DNA from: an uncultured Eubacteriales bacterium | Lineage (GTDB): Bacteria > Bacillota > Clostridia > Oscillospirales > Acutalibacteraceae | NCBI GenBank assembly: GCA_900317085.1 | Contig: ONFJ01000014.1 | Location: 1-42,808, forward strand | Length of the DNA stretch: 42,808 nucleotides | Direction of reading: 5' to 3' | In this document: piece after piece, positions 1 through 8,399 of the stretch | Numbering within the stretch: the stretch's first letter is position 1 | Layout: each line of letters starts with the position of its first letter | Program-made: the position numbers and the translations under genes | Notes under the pieces: model-generated | The model's input: only the letters and a program-made list of their open reading frames with translations | The model's database searches: none | What the model was told of the DNA's origin: nothing

Positions 1-1166
1 CTCCCCTTCCGCTCCCACTCCTTCGGGAGTTCCTTCGACCAGAAACCTTCGATCTTCTCCGGCAGTTCGGTCCGGCCGAGTTTCTTTTTGTCGAGTTTCA
101 GCTGTTCGCCGGTCTCCGGTTTGAAGTTCCCCTGACGCCGGACTTCCTGCCGGGCAAGGGTCAGACGGTTCGGGGTGTCCTTGACCGTAATGGCGTTCTT
201 GGCGGCGTAGTAGACCGCGTCGAACACGGGGCGTTCATTGGAAAAGCGCACTTCGGTCTTGGCGGGGTGCACGTTGACATCCACCATTTCGAAGGGCAGC
301 GTGATGTTCAGTACACAGGCCGGGAACTTGCCGACCATGATGGAGTCCTTGTAGGCCCGGTCCAGGGCGGCAGACGCCGTCGCGCTCTTGACGAGGCGGC
401 CGTTCAGGAAGAAGAACTGCATGGAGCGGTTCGGGCGGCTCGCGGTGGGCTTCGAGACGAAGCCTTCGACGGAGACACCGTTCAGCTCATAGGAGGTCTC
501 GAGCAGCGCGTTCGAGAAGTCCTTGCCGAAGACCGAGTAGATGGTGGACTTGAGGTTCCCGTTGCCGGGCGTCACCAGGATCTGCTTGTCGTCACGGATG
601 AACCGGATGGAGATCTCGGGGTGGGACAGCGCGATGCGGTCGACGACGCCGGCCACACTGTTGCCCTCCGTGACGTCCTTCTTTAAGAACTTCATGCGGG
701 CGGGTGTGTTGTAGAAGAGGTCCTTGACGACGATGGTCGTCCCCTGCGGGCAGCCCGCGTCACTCAGCAGGATTTCTTCGGAGCCTTCGATCTTGTAGAC
801 CGTTCCGACGTCATCGTCCGCGGTGCGGGTCAGGACATCGACCCTCGAGACCGCGCAGATGGAGGCCAGGGCCTCGCCCCGGAACCCGAGGGTCCCGATG
901 CCGTGGAGGTCTTCTTCGTTCAGGATTTTAGAGGTGGCATGGCTCACGAACGCGTTGCGGATGTCGTCCCGCAGAATGCCGGAGCCGTTGTCGGTGACCC
1001 GCATGTAGGTGACACCGCCGTTCTTGATCTCCACCGTCAGAGAAGTGGCACCGGCGTCGATGGCGTTCTCCATCAGTTCCTTGATGACAGACGACGGCCG
1101 TTCGACGACTTCGCCGGCGGCAATGAGGTCCGCGATGTGTTTCGGCAGTACATTGATCTTTGCCAT
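1..1166 (-). CDS. mutL: DNA mismatch repair protein MutL (N-terminal 388 residues, runs off window)
   Basis: MutL is the ATPase that couples MutS mismatch recognition to strand incision. The visible part is the GHKL ATPase domain and the start of the linker. Seen motifs are ENAIDAGA with the catalytic Glu33, DNGSGI at residues 59-64 and GFRGEAL at 94-100. The reading frame stays open to the left edge, so the C-terminal dimerisation/endonuclease domain lies outside. The ATG at 1166 is preceded by a strong AGGAGGGG ribosome binding site and lies 26 bases after the mutS stop, so the two are co-transcribed. The family assignment is certain; only completeness is unknown. Confidence 0.97.
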   Translation of the reverse strand, partial: MAKINVLPKHIADLIAAGEVVERPSSVIKELMENAIDAGATSLTVEIKNGGVTYMRVTDNGSGILRDDIRNAFVSHATSKILNEEDLHGIGTLGFRGEALASICAVSRVDVLTRTADDDVGTVYKIEGSEEILLSDAGCPQGTTIVVKDLFYNTPARMKFLKKDVTEGNSVAGVVDRIALSHPEISIRFIRDDKQILVTPGNGNLKSTIYSVFGKDFSNALLETSYELNGVSVEGFVSKPTASRPNRSMQFFFLNGRLVKSATASAALDRAYKDSIMVGKFPACVLNITLPFEMVDVNVHPAKTEVRFSNERPVFDAVYYAAKNAITVKDTPNRLTLARQEVRRQGNFKPETGEQLKLDKKKLGRTELPEKIEGFWSKELPKEWERKG

Positions 1167-1192
1167 GGTGCCCCTCCTTTCTATTTGTTACG

Positions 1193-3823
1193 TTACGATT
1201 CCTTCGCGCGTTTGGACAGGTCGTACAGGTAGTTCATCGCCTCGATGGGAGTGAACGTGTTGACGTCCAGCGCTTTCAGTTCGTCGAGGATCTCATCGGA
1301 CGCGTGGCTCGTGAAGCTGATCTGGAAGTCCTCGGGCGATGTACCGCTCTCTTCCGGCACCTCCGTCGGGACTTTCAGGACGCCTCCCGTGCGCTCCTGT
1401 TCGTCGATGATCTCTTTCAGCACTTCCCTCGCCCGCTTCACGACCGGGTTCGGGACACCGGCGAGCTTGGCCACTTCGATGCCGTAGCTGCCGTCCGCCG
1501 GGCCGGGGACGATGCGGCGCAGGAAGATGATGTCGTCGCCCCGCTTCTTGCAGGCGATGTTGTAGTTCTTGATGCCGGGGAGTTCCTCCTCCATGTCCGT
1601 CAGCTCATGGTAATGGGTGGCGAACAGGGTCTTGGCCCCGATCTTGCGTTTGTTACAGACGTACTCGAGGACGGCCTTCGCGATGGCCATACCGTCGAAG
1701 GTGGACGTGCCGCGGCCGATCTCATCGAGGATGATGAGGCTCTGGCGGGTCGCGTTCTTCAGGATGATGGCCACCTCGTTCATCTCGACCATGAAGGTGG
1801 ACTGTCCGGACGCGAGGTCATCGGAGGCGCCGACTCTCGTGAAGATGGCGTCGCAGATGGAGATGCGGGCGGAGGAGGCCGGGACGAAGCTGCCCATCTG
1901 TGCCATCAGCACGATGAGGGCGACCTGTCTCATGTAGGTCGATTTACCTGCCATGTTCGGACCGGTGATGATGGCGGCCTGGGCGTCGTCGAGGTCGAGG
2001 GCCGTGTCGTTCGGGACGAAGGGCGCGCCGTCCAGCATCTTCTCGACCACCGGGTGGCGGCCGTCCTTGATGCTGACACTGCCGTCCTCCGTGATCTCGG
2101 GGCACACATACCCGTTGTCCACCGCCACTTTGGCAAAGGAGCAGAGGACGTCGAGGGTGGCCACCGCGTGGGAGGTCTGCTGGATGCGGACGAGGCTCTG
2201 GGCGACAGTCTCCCGCACGCCGCAGAACAGTTCGTATTCGAGTTTCGTGATCCGTTCCTGGGCACCCAGGACTTTGGATTCGAGTTCTTTCAGCTCACCG
2301 GTGATGTACCGCTCGGCATTCGTGAGGGTCTGCTTGCGGATCCATTCCTCCGGTACGTCGCCCTGGAACGAACGGGGCACTTCGAGGTAGTAGCCGAAGA
2401 CCTTGTTGTAGCCGATCTTCAGTTTCGGGATGCCGGTGCGTTCCCGCTCCTGGGCTTCGATGGTGGCGAGGTACCCCTGGCCGTTCGCGACGATGTCGCG
2501 GAGTTCATCGAGTTCGGGACTGTAGCCCTCTTTGATCATGCCGCCTTCCCGGACCGTGAAAGGCGGGTCTTCGGCAATGGCCTCCTCGATGAGGGCCATG
2601 ATGTCTTCCAGGGGGTCGATGTTCGCCTCGATGCGCTGCATGAGACGGGGCTCTGCGCCCTCCAGAAGCAGTTTGACGGGCAGCAGGCACTGTACGGTCT
2701 CATAGAGGCTGCGCAGCTCTCTCGCGTTCGCAGAGCCGTAGGAGATGCGGGTGATGAGCCGTTCCATATCGTGGATGGAAGTCATGTACTCGGCGATCTC
2801 ATCGCGCAGGGCGAGGTCGTTCACGAGGTACTGCACCGCGTTCTGGCGTTCCGTGATGCCGCCGGGCGACAGCAGGGGCTGTTCGACCCAGGCCCGGAGC
2901 AGACGCTTGCCCATCGCCGTCCGGGTCTTGTCGAGGACCCAGAGGAGGGTGCCGCGCTTCTCCCGGTTGCGGAGCGTTTCAGTGAGCTCGAGGTTCCGCC
3001 GGGCGGAGAAGTCGAGCTTCATATATTTGTTGTCGGAGTAGAACTGGATCTCCCGGATGTTCTGGAGGTCTGTCTTCTGGACTTCGAACAGGTACTCGAG
3101 GGCCATGCCGAGGGCACGGGTGCCGTTCTCGGAGGTCAGTTCCAGTTCCTCGAGGCTCTTGTCAAAATGGTCAGTGACCACCCGCTCCATGTCCTCGAGG
3201 CGCATCTCCCCTTCTTTCAGGGTCTTGACGCTGGTGCCCTCCTGTTTCTCGACGAAGGACTTGAAGCCCTTCAGTTTGGCACACTGCGCGTTGACTAAGA
3301 TCTCCCGCGGGGTGAATCGCCCCAGCTCATTGATGATGCGTTCCCCGTTCTGGGACTCCTCCAGTTCGGTCAGCTGGACCTCGCCGGTGGAGACATCGAT
3401 AAAGCAGATGCCGGTCTTCCCCTCCGCGTGGAAGGCAGCGCACAGGTAGTTGTTCTTCGATTCGTCGAGCATGGAGCTCTCGATGACGGTGCCGGGGGTC
3501 ACGATGCGGATGACTTCCCGCTTCACAAGGCCCTTCGCCAGAGCCGGGTCCTCCACCTGCTCGCAGATGGCGACCTTGTACCCCTTTGCCACGAGTCGGG
3601 CGATGTACGGGTCGACGCTGTGGAACGGGACGCCGCACATGGGGGCGCGCTCCTCCTTGCCGCAGTCCTTGCCGGTCAGGACGAGGTCCAGCACCGAGGA
3701 CACCAGCTTCGCGTCATCGAAGAACATCTCATAGAAGTCTCCGACCCGGTACATGAGGATGGTATCTTTGTACTCCTCCTTGATGGAGAGGTACTGTTGC
3801 ATCATGGGGGTGAATTCCGCCAT
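1193..3823 (-). CDS. mutS: DNA mismatch repair protein MutS
   Basis: MutS recognises mispaired bases and small loops. The 876-residue product has the family's usual length. It carries the mismatch-binding Phe-Tyr-Glu triad at residues 30-32 (GDFYEMF), a connector and lever/clamp region, the Walker A loop GPNMAGKST at 621-629, and Walker B with LIILDEIGRGTSTFDG at about 696-711. The gene sits between miaB (39-base gap) and mutL (26-base gap) on the same strand, the common Clostridia arrangement, so all three are likely read from the promoter ahead of miaB. No defects are seen. Confidence 0.98.
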   Translation of the reverse strand: MAEFTPMMQQYLSIKEEYKDTILMYRVGDFYEMFFDDAKLVSSVLDLVLTGKDCGKEERAPMCGVPFHSVDPYIARLVAKGYKVAICEQVEDPALAKGLVKREVIRIVTPGTVIESSMLDESKNNYLCAAFHAEGKTGICFIDVSTGEVQLTELEESQNGERIINELGRFTPREILVNAQCAKLKGFKSFVEKQEGTSVKTLKEGEMRLEDMERVVTDHFDKSLEELELTSENGTRALGMALEYLFEVQKTDLQNIREIQFYSDNKYMKLDFSARRNLELTETLRNREKRGTLLWVLDKTRTAMGKRLLRAWVEQPLLSPGGITERQNAVQYLVNDLALRDEIAEYMTSIHDMERLITRISYGSANARELRSLYETVQCLLPVKLLLEGAEPRLMQRIEANIDPLEDIMALIEEAIAEDPPFTVREGGMIKEGYSPELDELRDIVANGQGYLATIEAQERERTGIPKLKIGYNKVFGYYLEVPRSFQGDVPEEWIRKQTLTNAERYITGELKELESKVLGAQERITKLEYELFCGVRETVAQSLVRIQQTSHAVATLDVLCSFAKVAVDNGYVCPEITEDGSVSIKDGRHPVVEKMLDGAPFVPNDTALDLDDAQAAIITGPNMAGKSTYMRQVALIVLMAQMGSFVPASSARISICDAIFTRVGASDDLASGQSTFMVEMNEVAIILKNATRQSLIILDEIGRGTSTFDGMAIAKAVLEYVCNKRKIGAKTLFATHYHELTDMEEELPGIKNYNIACKKRGDDIIFLRRIVPGPADGSYGIEVAKLAGVPNPVVKRAREVLKEIIDEQERTGGVLKVPTEVPEESGTSPEDFQISFTSHASDEILDELKALDVNTFTPIEAMNYLYDLSKRAKES

Positions 3824-3862
3824 TGGTCCACACTCTTTCTACTAGTTTCGTTCGTTATGAAG

Positions 3863-5260
3863 TCAGGCGAGTTCGCCTTTCAGGATAAAGGTCAGGGGTT
3901 CGGTGACGCGCACGTCGGTGAACGTGCCGATGAGTTCGTCCGGTCCGTCGAATTCGATCATCGTGTTGCCGGAGTTCCGTCCGCAGAGCCGGCCCGACTT
4001 GTTGCGGTACTCGACGAGGACGCGGTACGTTCTGCCCTTCGTGGCGGCGGACTGTTTCGAGGCCACCTGCTCCTGGGCGAACTGAAGCTCTTCGAACCAC
4101 TGCTGTTTTTCGGTCGCGGAAACGGGGTCCGGCATACTGGCGCCGGGGGTCCCGACTCGCGGAGAATAGATGAAGGTATAGAGCGCCGAGCAGCCCACTT
4201 CTTTAATGAGAGAGATGGTGTCGAGGAACTGCTCGTGGGTCTCTCCGGGGAAGCCGACGATGATGTCGCTCGTAATGGAGAGGTCCGGCATCTTCTCTCT
4301 GGCATAGGCCACGGTCTCGAGGTACTTCGCTCTGTCGTAGTGGCGATTCATTCGGTGGAGCACGTCACTGTTCCCGGACTGCACCGGCAGGTGCAGGTGG
4401 TTCTCCACTTTCTCACACTCCGCCATGGCGTCGAGGAGCGCGTGGGAGCAGTCCTTCGGATGGGACGTCATGAACCGGATGAGGAAGTCTCCGGGGATGT
4501 CGTTGATGTCCCGCAGCAGCTTCGGGAAGAGTTCCTTTTCGCCGAGGTCGTTGCCGTAGGAGTTGACGTTCTGGCCGAGGAGCATGATCTCCTTGTAGCC
4601 GTCCGCCACGAGCTGTCTTGCATCGTGCATGATGTCCTGGTACTTCCGGCTCCGCTCTCTGCCCCGGACATGGGGCACGACACAGAACGTGCAGAAGTTG
4701 TTGCAGCCGTAGGAGATGGGCAGGAACGCCTTGAAGGGGTGGTTGCGGCGGGGTTCCAGACCCTCGGCGATATCGTTGTCGTCCTCGGTGATGTCGAAGA
4801 CCCGCTCTCCGGTGCTGAGGACGTTCCAGAGGAGCTCCGGGACCTTGTACTGGACATGGGTGCCGAAGACGAGGTCCACGTACGGGAAATGGCTTTTCAG
4901 CCGTTTTGCGACGTGTTCCTGCTGGACCATGCAGCCGCAGAGTGCGATGACCAGGTTCGGGTTCGTCTCCTTGAACTTCTTGAGACGGCCGACGTTGCCG
5001 TAAACGCGCTCCTCCGCATGCTCTCGCACCGCGCAGGTATTGAAGAGGATGAAGTCCGCTTCCGACGGATCGTTCGTGAACTCATAGCCCATCTGCTCGA
5101 GGAGGCCGTCGATGCGCTCCCCGTCCGCCACATTGCCCTGGCACCCGTAGGTGTGGGTGAAGGCTTTGGGCGCCACATCGCCGAAGCGGTCCTGCAGGAG
5201 CCGTTTCACTTCCGTCATGTATTCAAATTGCCGGTTCAGCGCTTCAGTAGAGACTGCCAA
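3863..5260 (-). CDS. miaB: tRNA (N6-isopentenyladenosine(37)-C2)-methylthiotransferase MiaB
   Basis: MiaB is a radical-SAM enzyme with two 4Fe-4S clusters that converts i6A37 to ms2i6A37 in tRNAs reading UNN codons. Counting from the TTG chosen here, the UPF0004 cysteines are Cys40 (TYGCQ), Cys76 (NTCAVRE) and Cys110 (CGCM). The radical-SAM CxxxCxxC is Cys186/190/193 (CNNFCTFC), and a TRAM domain ends the protein. Start choice: the frame is open to 5317, but a good promoter lies at 5290-5317, so translation must begin downstream of about 5282. TTG at 5260 has a weak GGTGA in front. GTG at 5269 and ATG at 5218 are alternatives; the latter has no ribosome binding site. Confidence 0.93.
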   Translation of the reverse strand: MAVSTEALNRQFEYMTEVKRLLQDRFGDVAPKAFTHTYGCQGNVADGERIDGLLEQMGYEFTNDPSEADFILFNTCAVREHAEERVYGNVGRLKKFKETNPNLVIALCGCMVQQEHVAKRLKSHFPYVDLVFGTHVQYKVPELLWNVLSTGERVFDITEDDNDIAEGLEPRRNHPFKAFLPISYGCNNFCTFCVVPHVRGRERSRKYQDIMHDARQLVADGYKEIMLLGQNVNSYGNDLGEKELFPKLLRDINDIPGDFLIRFMTSHPKDCSHALLDAMAECEKVENHLHLPVQSGNSDVLHRMNRHYDRAKYLETVAYAREKMPDLSITSDIIVGFPGETHEQFLDTISLIKEVGCSALYTFIYSPRVGTPGASMPDPVSATEKQQWFEELQFAQEQVASKQSAATKGRTYRVLVEYRNKSGRLCGRNSGNTMIEFDGPDELIGTFTDVRVTEPLTFILKGELA

Positions 5261-5289
5261 ACAGGTCACCAACTTTCGTAAAAATAGCC

Positions 5290-5317
5290 ATAGTATTTTA
5301 CCACAGAATACTATCAA
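5290..5317 (-). promoter_or_regulatory. Promoter of miaB-mutS-mutL
   Basis: On the minus strand TTGATA (5312-5317) and TACTAT (5290-5295) are separated by 16 bases. This fits a housekeeping sigma-A promoter and would start transcription near 5283, just ahead of the miaB start candidates. Confidence 0.65.
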
Positions 5318-5354
5318 TTAAAAGGATTCGGCCGGGCTTTTATGATATGGTTTG

Positions 5355-5489
5355 GCGTTTTTTCTGGAAAAGCTTTGTCTCGCGGCGAAGGTCGCGTTGC
5401 GGAGGCTGTACGGGGGAATCAATAACGCCTTCGGCGTACCCCGCAAAGCTCAATTCTTGCTTCGACAAACTTTTCCTACGAAAAAACGC
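5355..5489. repeat. Long imperfect palindrome E1 (intergenic)
   Basis: The outer arms GCGTTTTTTC (5355-5364) and its exact reverse complement (5480-5489) are followed inward by GGAAAAGCTTTGTC pairing with GACAAACTTTTCC (one bulged base). Further inside are TTGCGG...GTACG against CGTACCCCGCAA and a small hairpin ACGCC-TTC-GGCGT (5424-5434). Nothing here looks protein-coding. The element lies between the rsiV-like gene's terminator and the miaB promoter. It could be a REP/MITE-like repeat or a structured transcript; the sequence alone does not decide. Confidence 0.75.
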
Positions 5490-5500
5490 GTAATTGTAAA

Positions 5501-5530
5501 GATCCCCGAAGTCTGACGACTTCGGGGATC
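5501..5530 (-). terminator. Rho-independent terminator of the sigma/anti-sigma operon
   Basis: GATCCCCGAAGTC (5501-5513) and its exact reverse complement (5518-5530) form a 13-bp stem with a four-base TGAC loop. On the minus strand a short T-rich stretch (TTTACAATTA) follows. It sits 13 bases after the rsiV-like stop codon. Confidence 0.85.
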
Positions 5531-5543
5531 TGCATTTCAGTGT

Positions 5544-6440
5544 TTACTTATATTCAGGTTTCAAGTCTCCGCGGTAGACTTTTGGCGGGACCTTGAAGCT
5601 GACCGTGCCCATGGAGCCGGGGGCGACTTCGTATTCGTCGAAGCAGACGACGAGGCTGCCGTCTTCGGCGATGTAGAAGTCCTGGTTCGGGTCGATCTCG
5701 GCGAAGTCCTCCTCCGGCATGTCGGAGTCGAGGAAGTAGGAGACCGAGTCGTCCTTCTTCATCTGTGCCCGCATCTGCTTTTTGATGTTCTCTGAAATGT
5801 GGGCGATGTACTCATCCTTCTCAAAGAGGTCCGACAGGATGACCAGGTTGCCGGTCTGTTTGTCGAACGTGTAGTAGTCCTCTTCCACAGCGCCTGACGC
5901 GGCCGTCTCTTCCCGGACGACCCGGACGGTGTACCAGCGGTCGGTGTCTGCCGCTACATCATAATAGATATCGAGGCTTCCGTAGCCGCCGTCCGCGTGG
6001 TCCTTCCTGAACTGCGCGACGGCTTTCTCATTCATTGCGTCGATCTCAGCGCTGACCGCTTCCGCGGCCTCTTTCCCCTTTTCCTCCGACGCGATCTTCG
6101 GCGTCTTCACGCTCACGTCGGTCGTCTCGGTCTCCTCCGCGTACTCCCGGAAGGTGACGGCCTCGAAGACCGTGCCGAGGACCGGGATGCTCGAAAGGGC
6201 CTGTGCCACCGGAGCGCCGGTGTTCGGGAGGATCAGGAAGATGGCCAGGAAGGCGGCCGCAATGGTCGCGGGGATCTTCCAGTGTCTCGTTCGCTTCGGC
6301 ATCTCAACGACGTTCGAGGCCGGCGTCTCGGGCAGTGAGGCGAGCGTCTCTTCGACGGCAGACCGGACATGGTCCGGCACCTCGACCCGGGCGCGCTCCT
6401 CCTGTGCCAGTTTGCGAAGCATATCGTCATTCCGTTTCAT
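5544..6440 (-). CDS. RsiV-like transmembrane anti-sigma factor (DUF3298)
   Basis: The 298-residue protein has a cytoplasmic N-terminus of about 53 residues, one membrane segment (residues 54-72) and a large extracellular domain. Its C-terminal part (about 200-285, with LVVCFDEYEVAPGSMG) matches the DUF3298/RsiV pattern. In Bacillus subtilis RsiV holds SigV at the membrane and is cleaved by signal peptidase when it binds lysozyme. Here GAPVAQA directly after the membrane segment resembles an A-x-A cleavage site, which is inference. The ATG overlaps the end of the upstream ECF sigma gene by 14 bases, the usual sign of translational coupling. The inducing ligand cannot be told from the sequence. 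Confidence 0.85.
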   Translation of the reverse strand: MKRNDDMLRKLAQEERARVEVPDHVRSAVEETLASLPETPASNVVEMPKRTRHWKIPATIAAAFLAIFLILPNTGAPVAQALSSIPVLGTVFEAVTFREYAEETETTDVSVKTPKIASEEKGKEAAEAVSAEIDAMNEKAVAQFRKDHADGGYGSLDIYYDVAADTDRWYTVRVVREETAASGAVEEDYYTFDKQTGNLVILSDLFEKDEYIAHISENIKKQMRAQMKKDDSVSYFLDSDMPEEDFAEIDPNQDFYIAEDGSLVVCFDEYEVAPGSMGTVSFKVPPKVYRGDLKPEYK

Positions 6441-6930
6441 CGAATCCCTCCTTCGCGAGCTCTGCTCTCAGCAGGTCCCGCGCGCGTTCCAGCTGTTTGC
6501 GGACCGTGGCGGGTCGGGTGCCCGTCGCTGCCGCGACGTCTGCCGTCGGCAGGTCTTCATAATAGAAGAGGATGAGCACCGTCCGGTACGGTTCACCAAG
6601 GCGGTCCACAGCATTCCAGAGGACCTGTTTCGTCTCCGTCGAGACGGCCGCTTCCGGCGCCGGGCGGTCTTCCGTGTGTTCCTCCGGGACCCCGGCACGC
6701 TTCCTGCGCCGCAGTTCATCTTTGCAGCAGTTGATGAGGATGCCGTAGAGCCAGGGTTTGAACTTCTCCGGGTCTCTCAGGGTGTCGAGATGCTCATACG
6801 CCTTCAGTATGCTCTGCTGCATGCAGTCGAGGGCATCGTCCTCCTGCTTCATATAGCTCATCGCCAACGCGTACATCGCCGCTTCCCTTTCCCGGATCTG
6901 GTCCGAGAACCATGCTTTGTCCATTCGCAA
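6427..6930 (-). CDS. ECF-family RNA polymerase sigma factor (SigV-like)
   Basis: The 167-residue protein has sigma region 2 (about residues 10-75, with DALDCMQQSILKAYEHL and the region ending in RRRKR) and region 4 (about 105-160, with ATGTRPATVRKQLERARDLL as the helix-turn-helix). It lacks regions 1 and 3, as ECF sigmas do. The partner anti-sigma gene overlaps its 3' end. TTG at 6930 is favoured because GGAGGTG stands about seven bases upstream; ATG at 6924 is a slightly poorer fit. A possible self-recognised promoter with a CGTC-type -10 element lies at 6962-6989. Its regulon cannot be inferred from this window. Confidence 0.92.
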   Translation of the reverse strand: MRMDKAWFSDQIREREAAMYALAMSYMKQEDDALDCMQQSILKAYEHLDTLRDPEKFKPWLYGILINCCKDELRRRKRAGVPEEHTEDRPAPEAAVSTETKQVLWNAVDRLGEPYRTVLILFYYEDLPTADVAAATGTRPATVRKQLERARDLLRAELAKEGFDETE

Positions 6931-6961
6931 TGCTGTTCACCTCCATTGCTGTTACACTCCT

Positions 6962-6989
6962 TAGACGGCCGCAGAGAGGATTCTGTGAC
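6962..6989 (-). promoter_or_regulatory. Candidate ECF-type autoregulatory promoter
   Basis: On the minus strand GTCACA (6984-6989) and CGTCTA (6962-6967) are 16 bases apart. CGTC at -10 is typical of ECF sigma factors. The -35 half forms part of a dyad TGTGAC-AC-GTCACA (6984-6997). Autoregulation by the SigV-like factor is inference. Confidence 0.5.
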
Positions 6990-7003
6990 GTGTCACAAGA
7001 AAA

Positions 7004-7042
7004 AACACCGGCGCATGTCCTGATCGGACCGCTACCGGTGTT
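7004..7042 (-). terminator. Terminator of the PC4/YdbC gene
   Basis: AACACCGG (7004-7011) pairs with CCGGTGTT (7035-7042), with an inner GTCC/GGAC pairing. On the minus strand the hairpin is followed by a T-rich tail (complement of AAGAAAAA at 6997-7004). It lies 25 bases after the stop codon. Confidence 0.75.
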
Positions 7043-7067
7043 CCATTCTCTGGTGTTCAAAGATGGC

Positions 7068-7292
7068 TTAAAGATCTTTGATTCCGTTCAGAAGCTCTTT
7101 GAGCTCAGCGGCCTCTTCCTCGTTGAGAGTGACGCCTTTGCCCATGCGCTCATGCTCGGGAGCCCAGTCACGGATATCAAACTTCGGTTTGCCGCCGTTC
7201 CAGGAGACCTTGTTCAGTTCCTTGGTCCAGCCGCGGGCGTTCTCCGAAAGGACGCCAAATTCTTCCGTGATCTCATAAGTGAATTCCGGCAT
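7068..7292 (-). CDS. PC4/YdbC-family single-stranded DNA-binding protein
   Basis: This 74-residue protein matches the YdbC/PC4 fold. Family hallmarks seen are GVLSENARGWTKELNKVSWN and PKFDIRDWAPEHERMGKG. Lactococcal YdbC is a PC4-like single-stranded DNA binder with an undefined cellular role. The ATG at 7292 is chosen over an upstream in-frame start because AAGGAGG stands nine bases before it and the longer N-terminus is AT-rich promoter DNA. It is monocistronic, with its own promoter (7335-7363) and terminator (7004-7042). Confidence 0.88.
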   Translation of the reverse strand: MPEFTYEITEEFGVLSENARGWTKELNKVSWNGGKPKFDIRDWAPEHERMGKGVTLNEEEAAELKELLNGIKDL

Positions 7293-7334
7293 TTCCAAAC
7301 TCCTCCTTATAATTATATTTATAATTATAAGTGA

Positions 7335-7363
7335 ATTATAGCGCAATCAAACGAAAAGTTCAA
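7335..7363 (-). promoter_or_regulatory. Promoter of the PC4/YdbC gene
   Basis: TTGAAC (7358-7363) and TATAAT (7335-7340) on the minus strand are separated by 17 bases. An AT-rich dyad ATAATTATA-AA-TATAATTAT follows in the leader, just before the ribosome binding site. Confidence 0.8.
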
Positions 7364-7386
7364 TAGGTACGTCGTTTTTAAACGAT

Positions 7387-8316
7387 TTACTCAAACAGGA
7401 TGGTGCTGAAGTACCGTTCGCCCGTATCCGGCAGGACCGTGACGACCGTCTTCCCCTTCCCGAGTTCCTTCGCGAGCTTCAGCGCGACGGACACATTCGT
7501 GCCGCTGGAGATGCCGCAGAGGATGCCTTCCTCCGCTGCCAGACGGCGGGTGGTCTCGAGGGCCTCCTCATCGGTGACGATGCGGATGTCGTTGTAGATC
7601 TCCTGGTCCAGAATGGCCGGGATGACGCCGTCGCCGATGCCCATCTGCAAATGGGTACCGATGTTGCCTCCGCTGAGAATGGCGGCGTTATCGGGCTCAC
7701 AGGCCACGATAGAGATATCCGGGTTCGCTTCCTTCAGCACTTTGCCGATGCCGGACAGCGTACCGCCGGTGCCGACGCCGGAGCAGAAGGCGTGGATGGG
7801 CTGACCATCCATGTCGTCAAGGATCTCGAGCGCGGTGTGCTGCAGGTGCGCTTCGATGTTATTGTAGTTTTCAAACTGGTTCGGGATGAAGACGTTCGGG
7901 TCTTCCCTTCCCATCTCCTGGGCCATCTCGATGCACTTCTCGATGCATTCACCGATGTTGTTGCGGTCGTGGACGAGACGGACCTCCGCGCCGTACTGAC
8001 GGACCAGCATGCGGCGTTCCTTGCTGACGGAGTCCGGCATGATGATGATGACCTTGTAGCCCTTCACGGCGCCCACAAGCGCCAGACCGATGCCCTGGTT
8101 GCCGCTGGTCGGTTCCACGATGACGGTGTCGGGGCCGATGATGCCCTCTTTTTCCGCCGCTTCGAGCATCTGGAACGCGGTGCGGGTCTTGATGGACCCG
8201 CCCACATTGAGGCCCTCGAACTTGACGAGGACATCGGCGTCTTCCGGGCCGGTCAGGCGGTTCAGACGGATGAGCGGGGTGTTGCCGAGTGCATCCAGTA
8301 CGGTGTTGCAGATCAT
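7387..8316 (-). CDS. cysK: Cysteine synthase A (O-acetylserine sulfhydrylase)
   Basis: This PLP enzyme makes L-cysteine from O-acetylserine and sulfide in the cytoplasm. The 309-residue length is typical. Lys43 in GGSIKTRTAF is the Schiff-base lysine; many relatives have KDR rather than KTR here. PTSGNQGIGLA at about 69-79 is the substrate-binding loop, and GTGGTLSG binds the PLP phosphate. The ATG has a strong GAAGGAGATACACT site upstream. It stands alone, with an extended -10 promoter and a 16-bp perfect palindrome in the leader that could be an operator. A beta-replacing relative such as cystathionine beta-synthase-like OASS cannot be fully excluded. Confidence 0.93.
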   Translation of the reverse strand: MICNTVLDALGNTPLIRLNRLTGPEDADVLVKFEGLNVGGSIKTRTAFQMLEAAEKEGIIGPDTVIVEPTSGNQGIGLALVGAVKGYKVIIIMPDSVSKERRMLVRQYGAEVRLVHDRNNIGECIEKCIEMAQEMGREDPNVFIPNQFENYNNIEAHLQHTALEILDDMDGQPIHAFCSGVGTGGTLSGIGKVLKEANPDISIVACEPDNAAILSGGNIGTHLQMGIGDGVIPAILDQEIYNDIRIVTDEEALETTRRLAAEEGILCGISSGTNVSVALKLAKELGKGKTVVTVLPDTGERYFSTILFE

Positions 8317-8331
8317 AGTGTATCTCCTTCA

Positions 8332-8375
8332 TCTCCCATATGGGAGAGGTGTTTTTGATAGCGGTCAATATTATA
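8332..8375 (-). promoter_or_regulatory. cysK extended -10 promoter and leader palindrome
   Basis: On the minus strand TGCTATAAT (TATAAT at 8370-8375) is an extended -10 element without a clear -35. About 25 bases downstream is the perfect palindrome TCTCCCATATGGGAGA (8332-8347), partly adjoining the ribosome binding site. It could be a repressor site or a leader hairpin. Confidence 0.55.
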
Positions 8376-8399
8376 GCATACACGCTAGTTGAAGGAAAG

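Noticed and set aside
1160..5281. Two long plus-strand frames opposite mutS and miaB
   Set aside because: They are codon-registered shadows of clearly real minus-strand genes, caused by the same codon avoidance.
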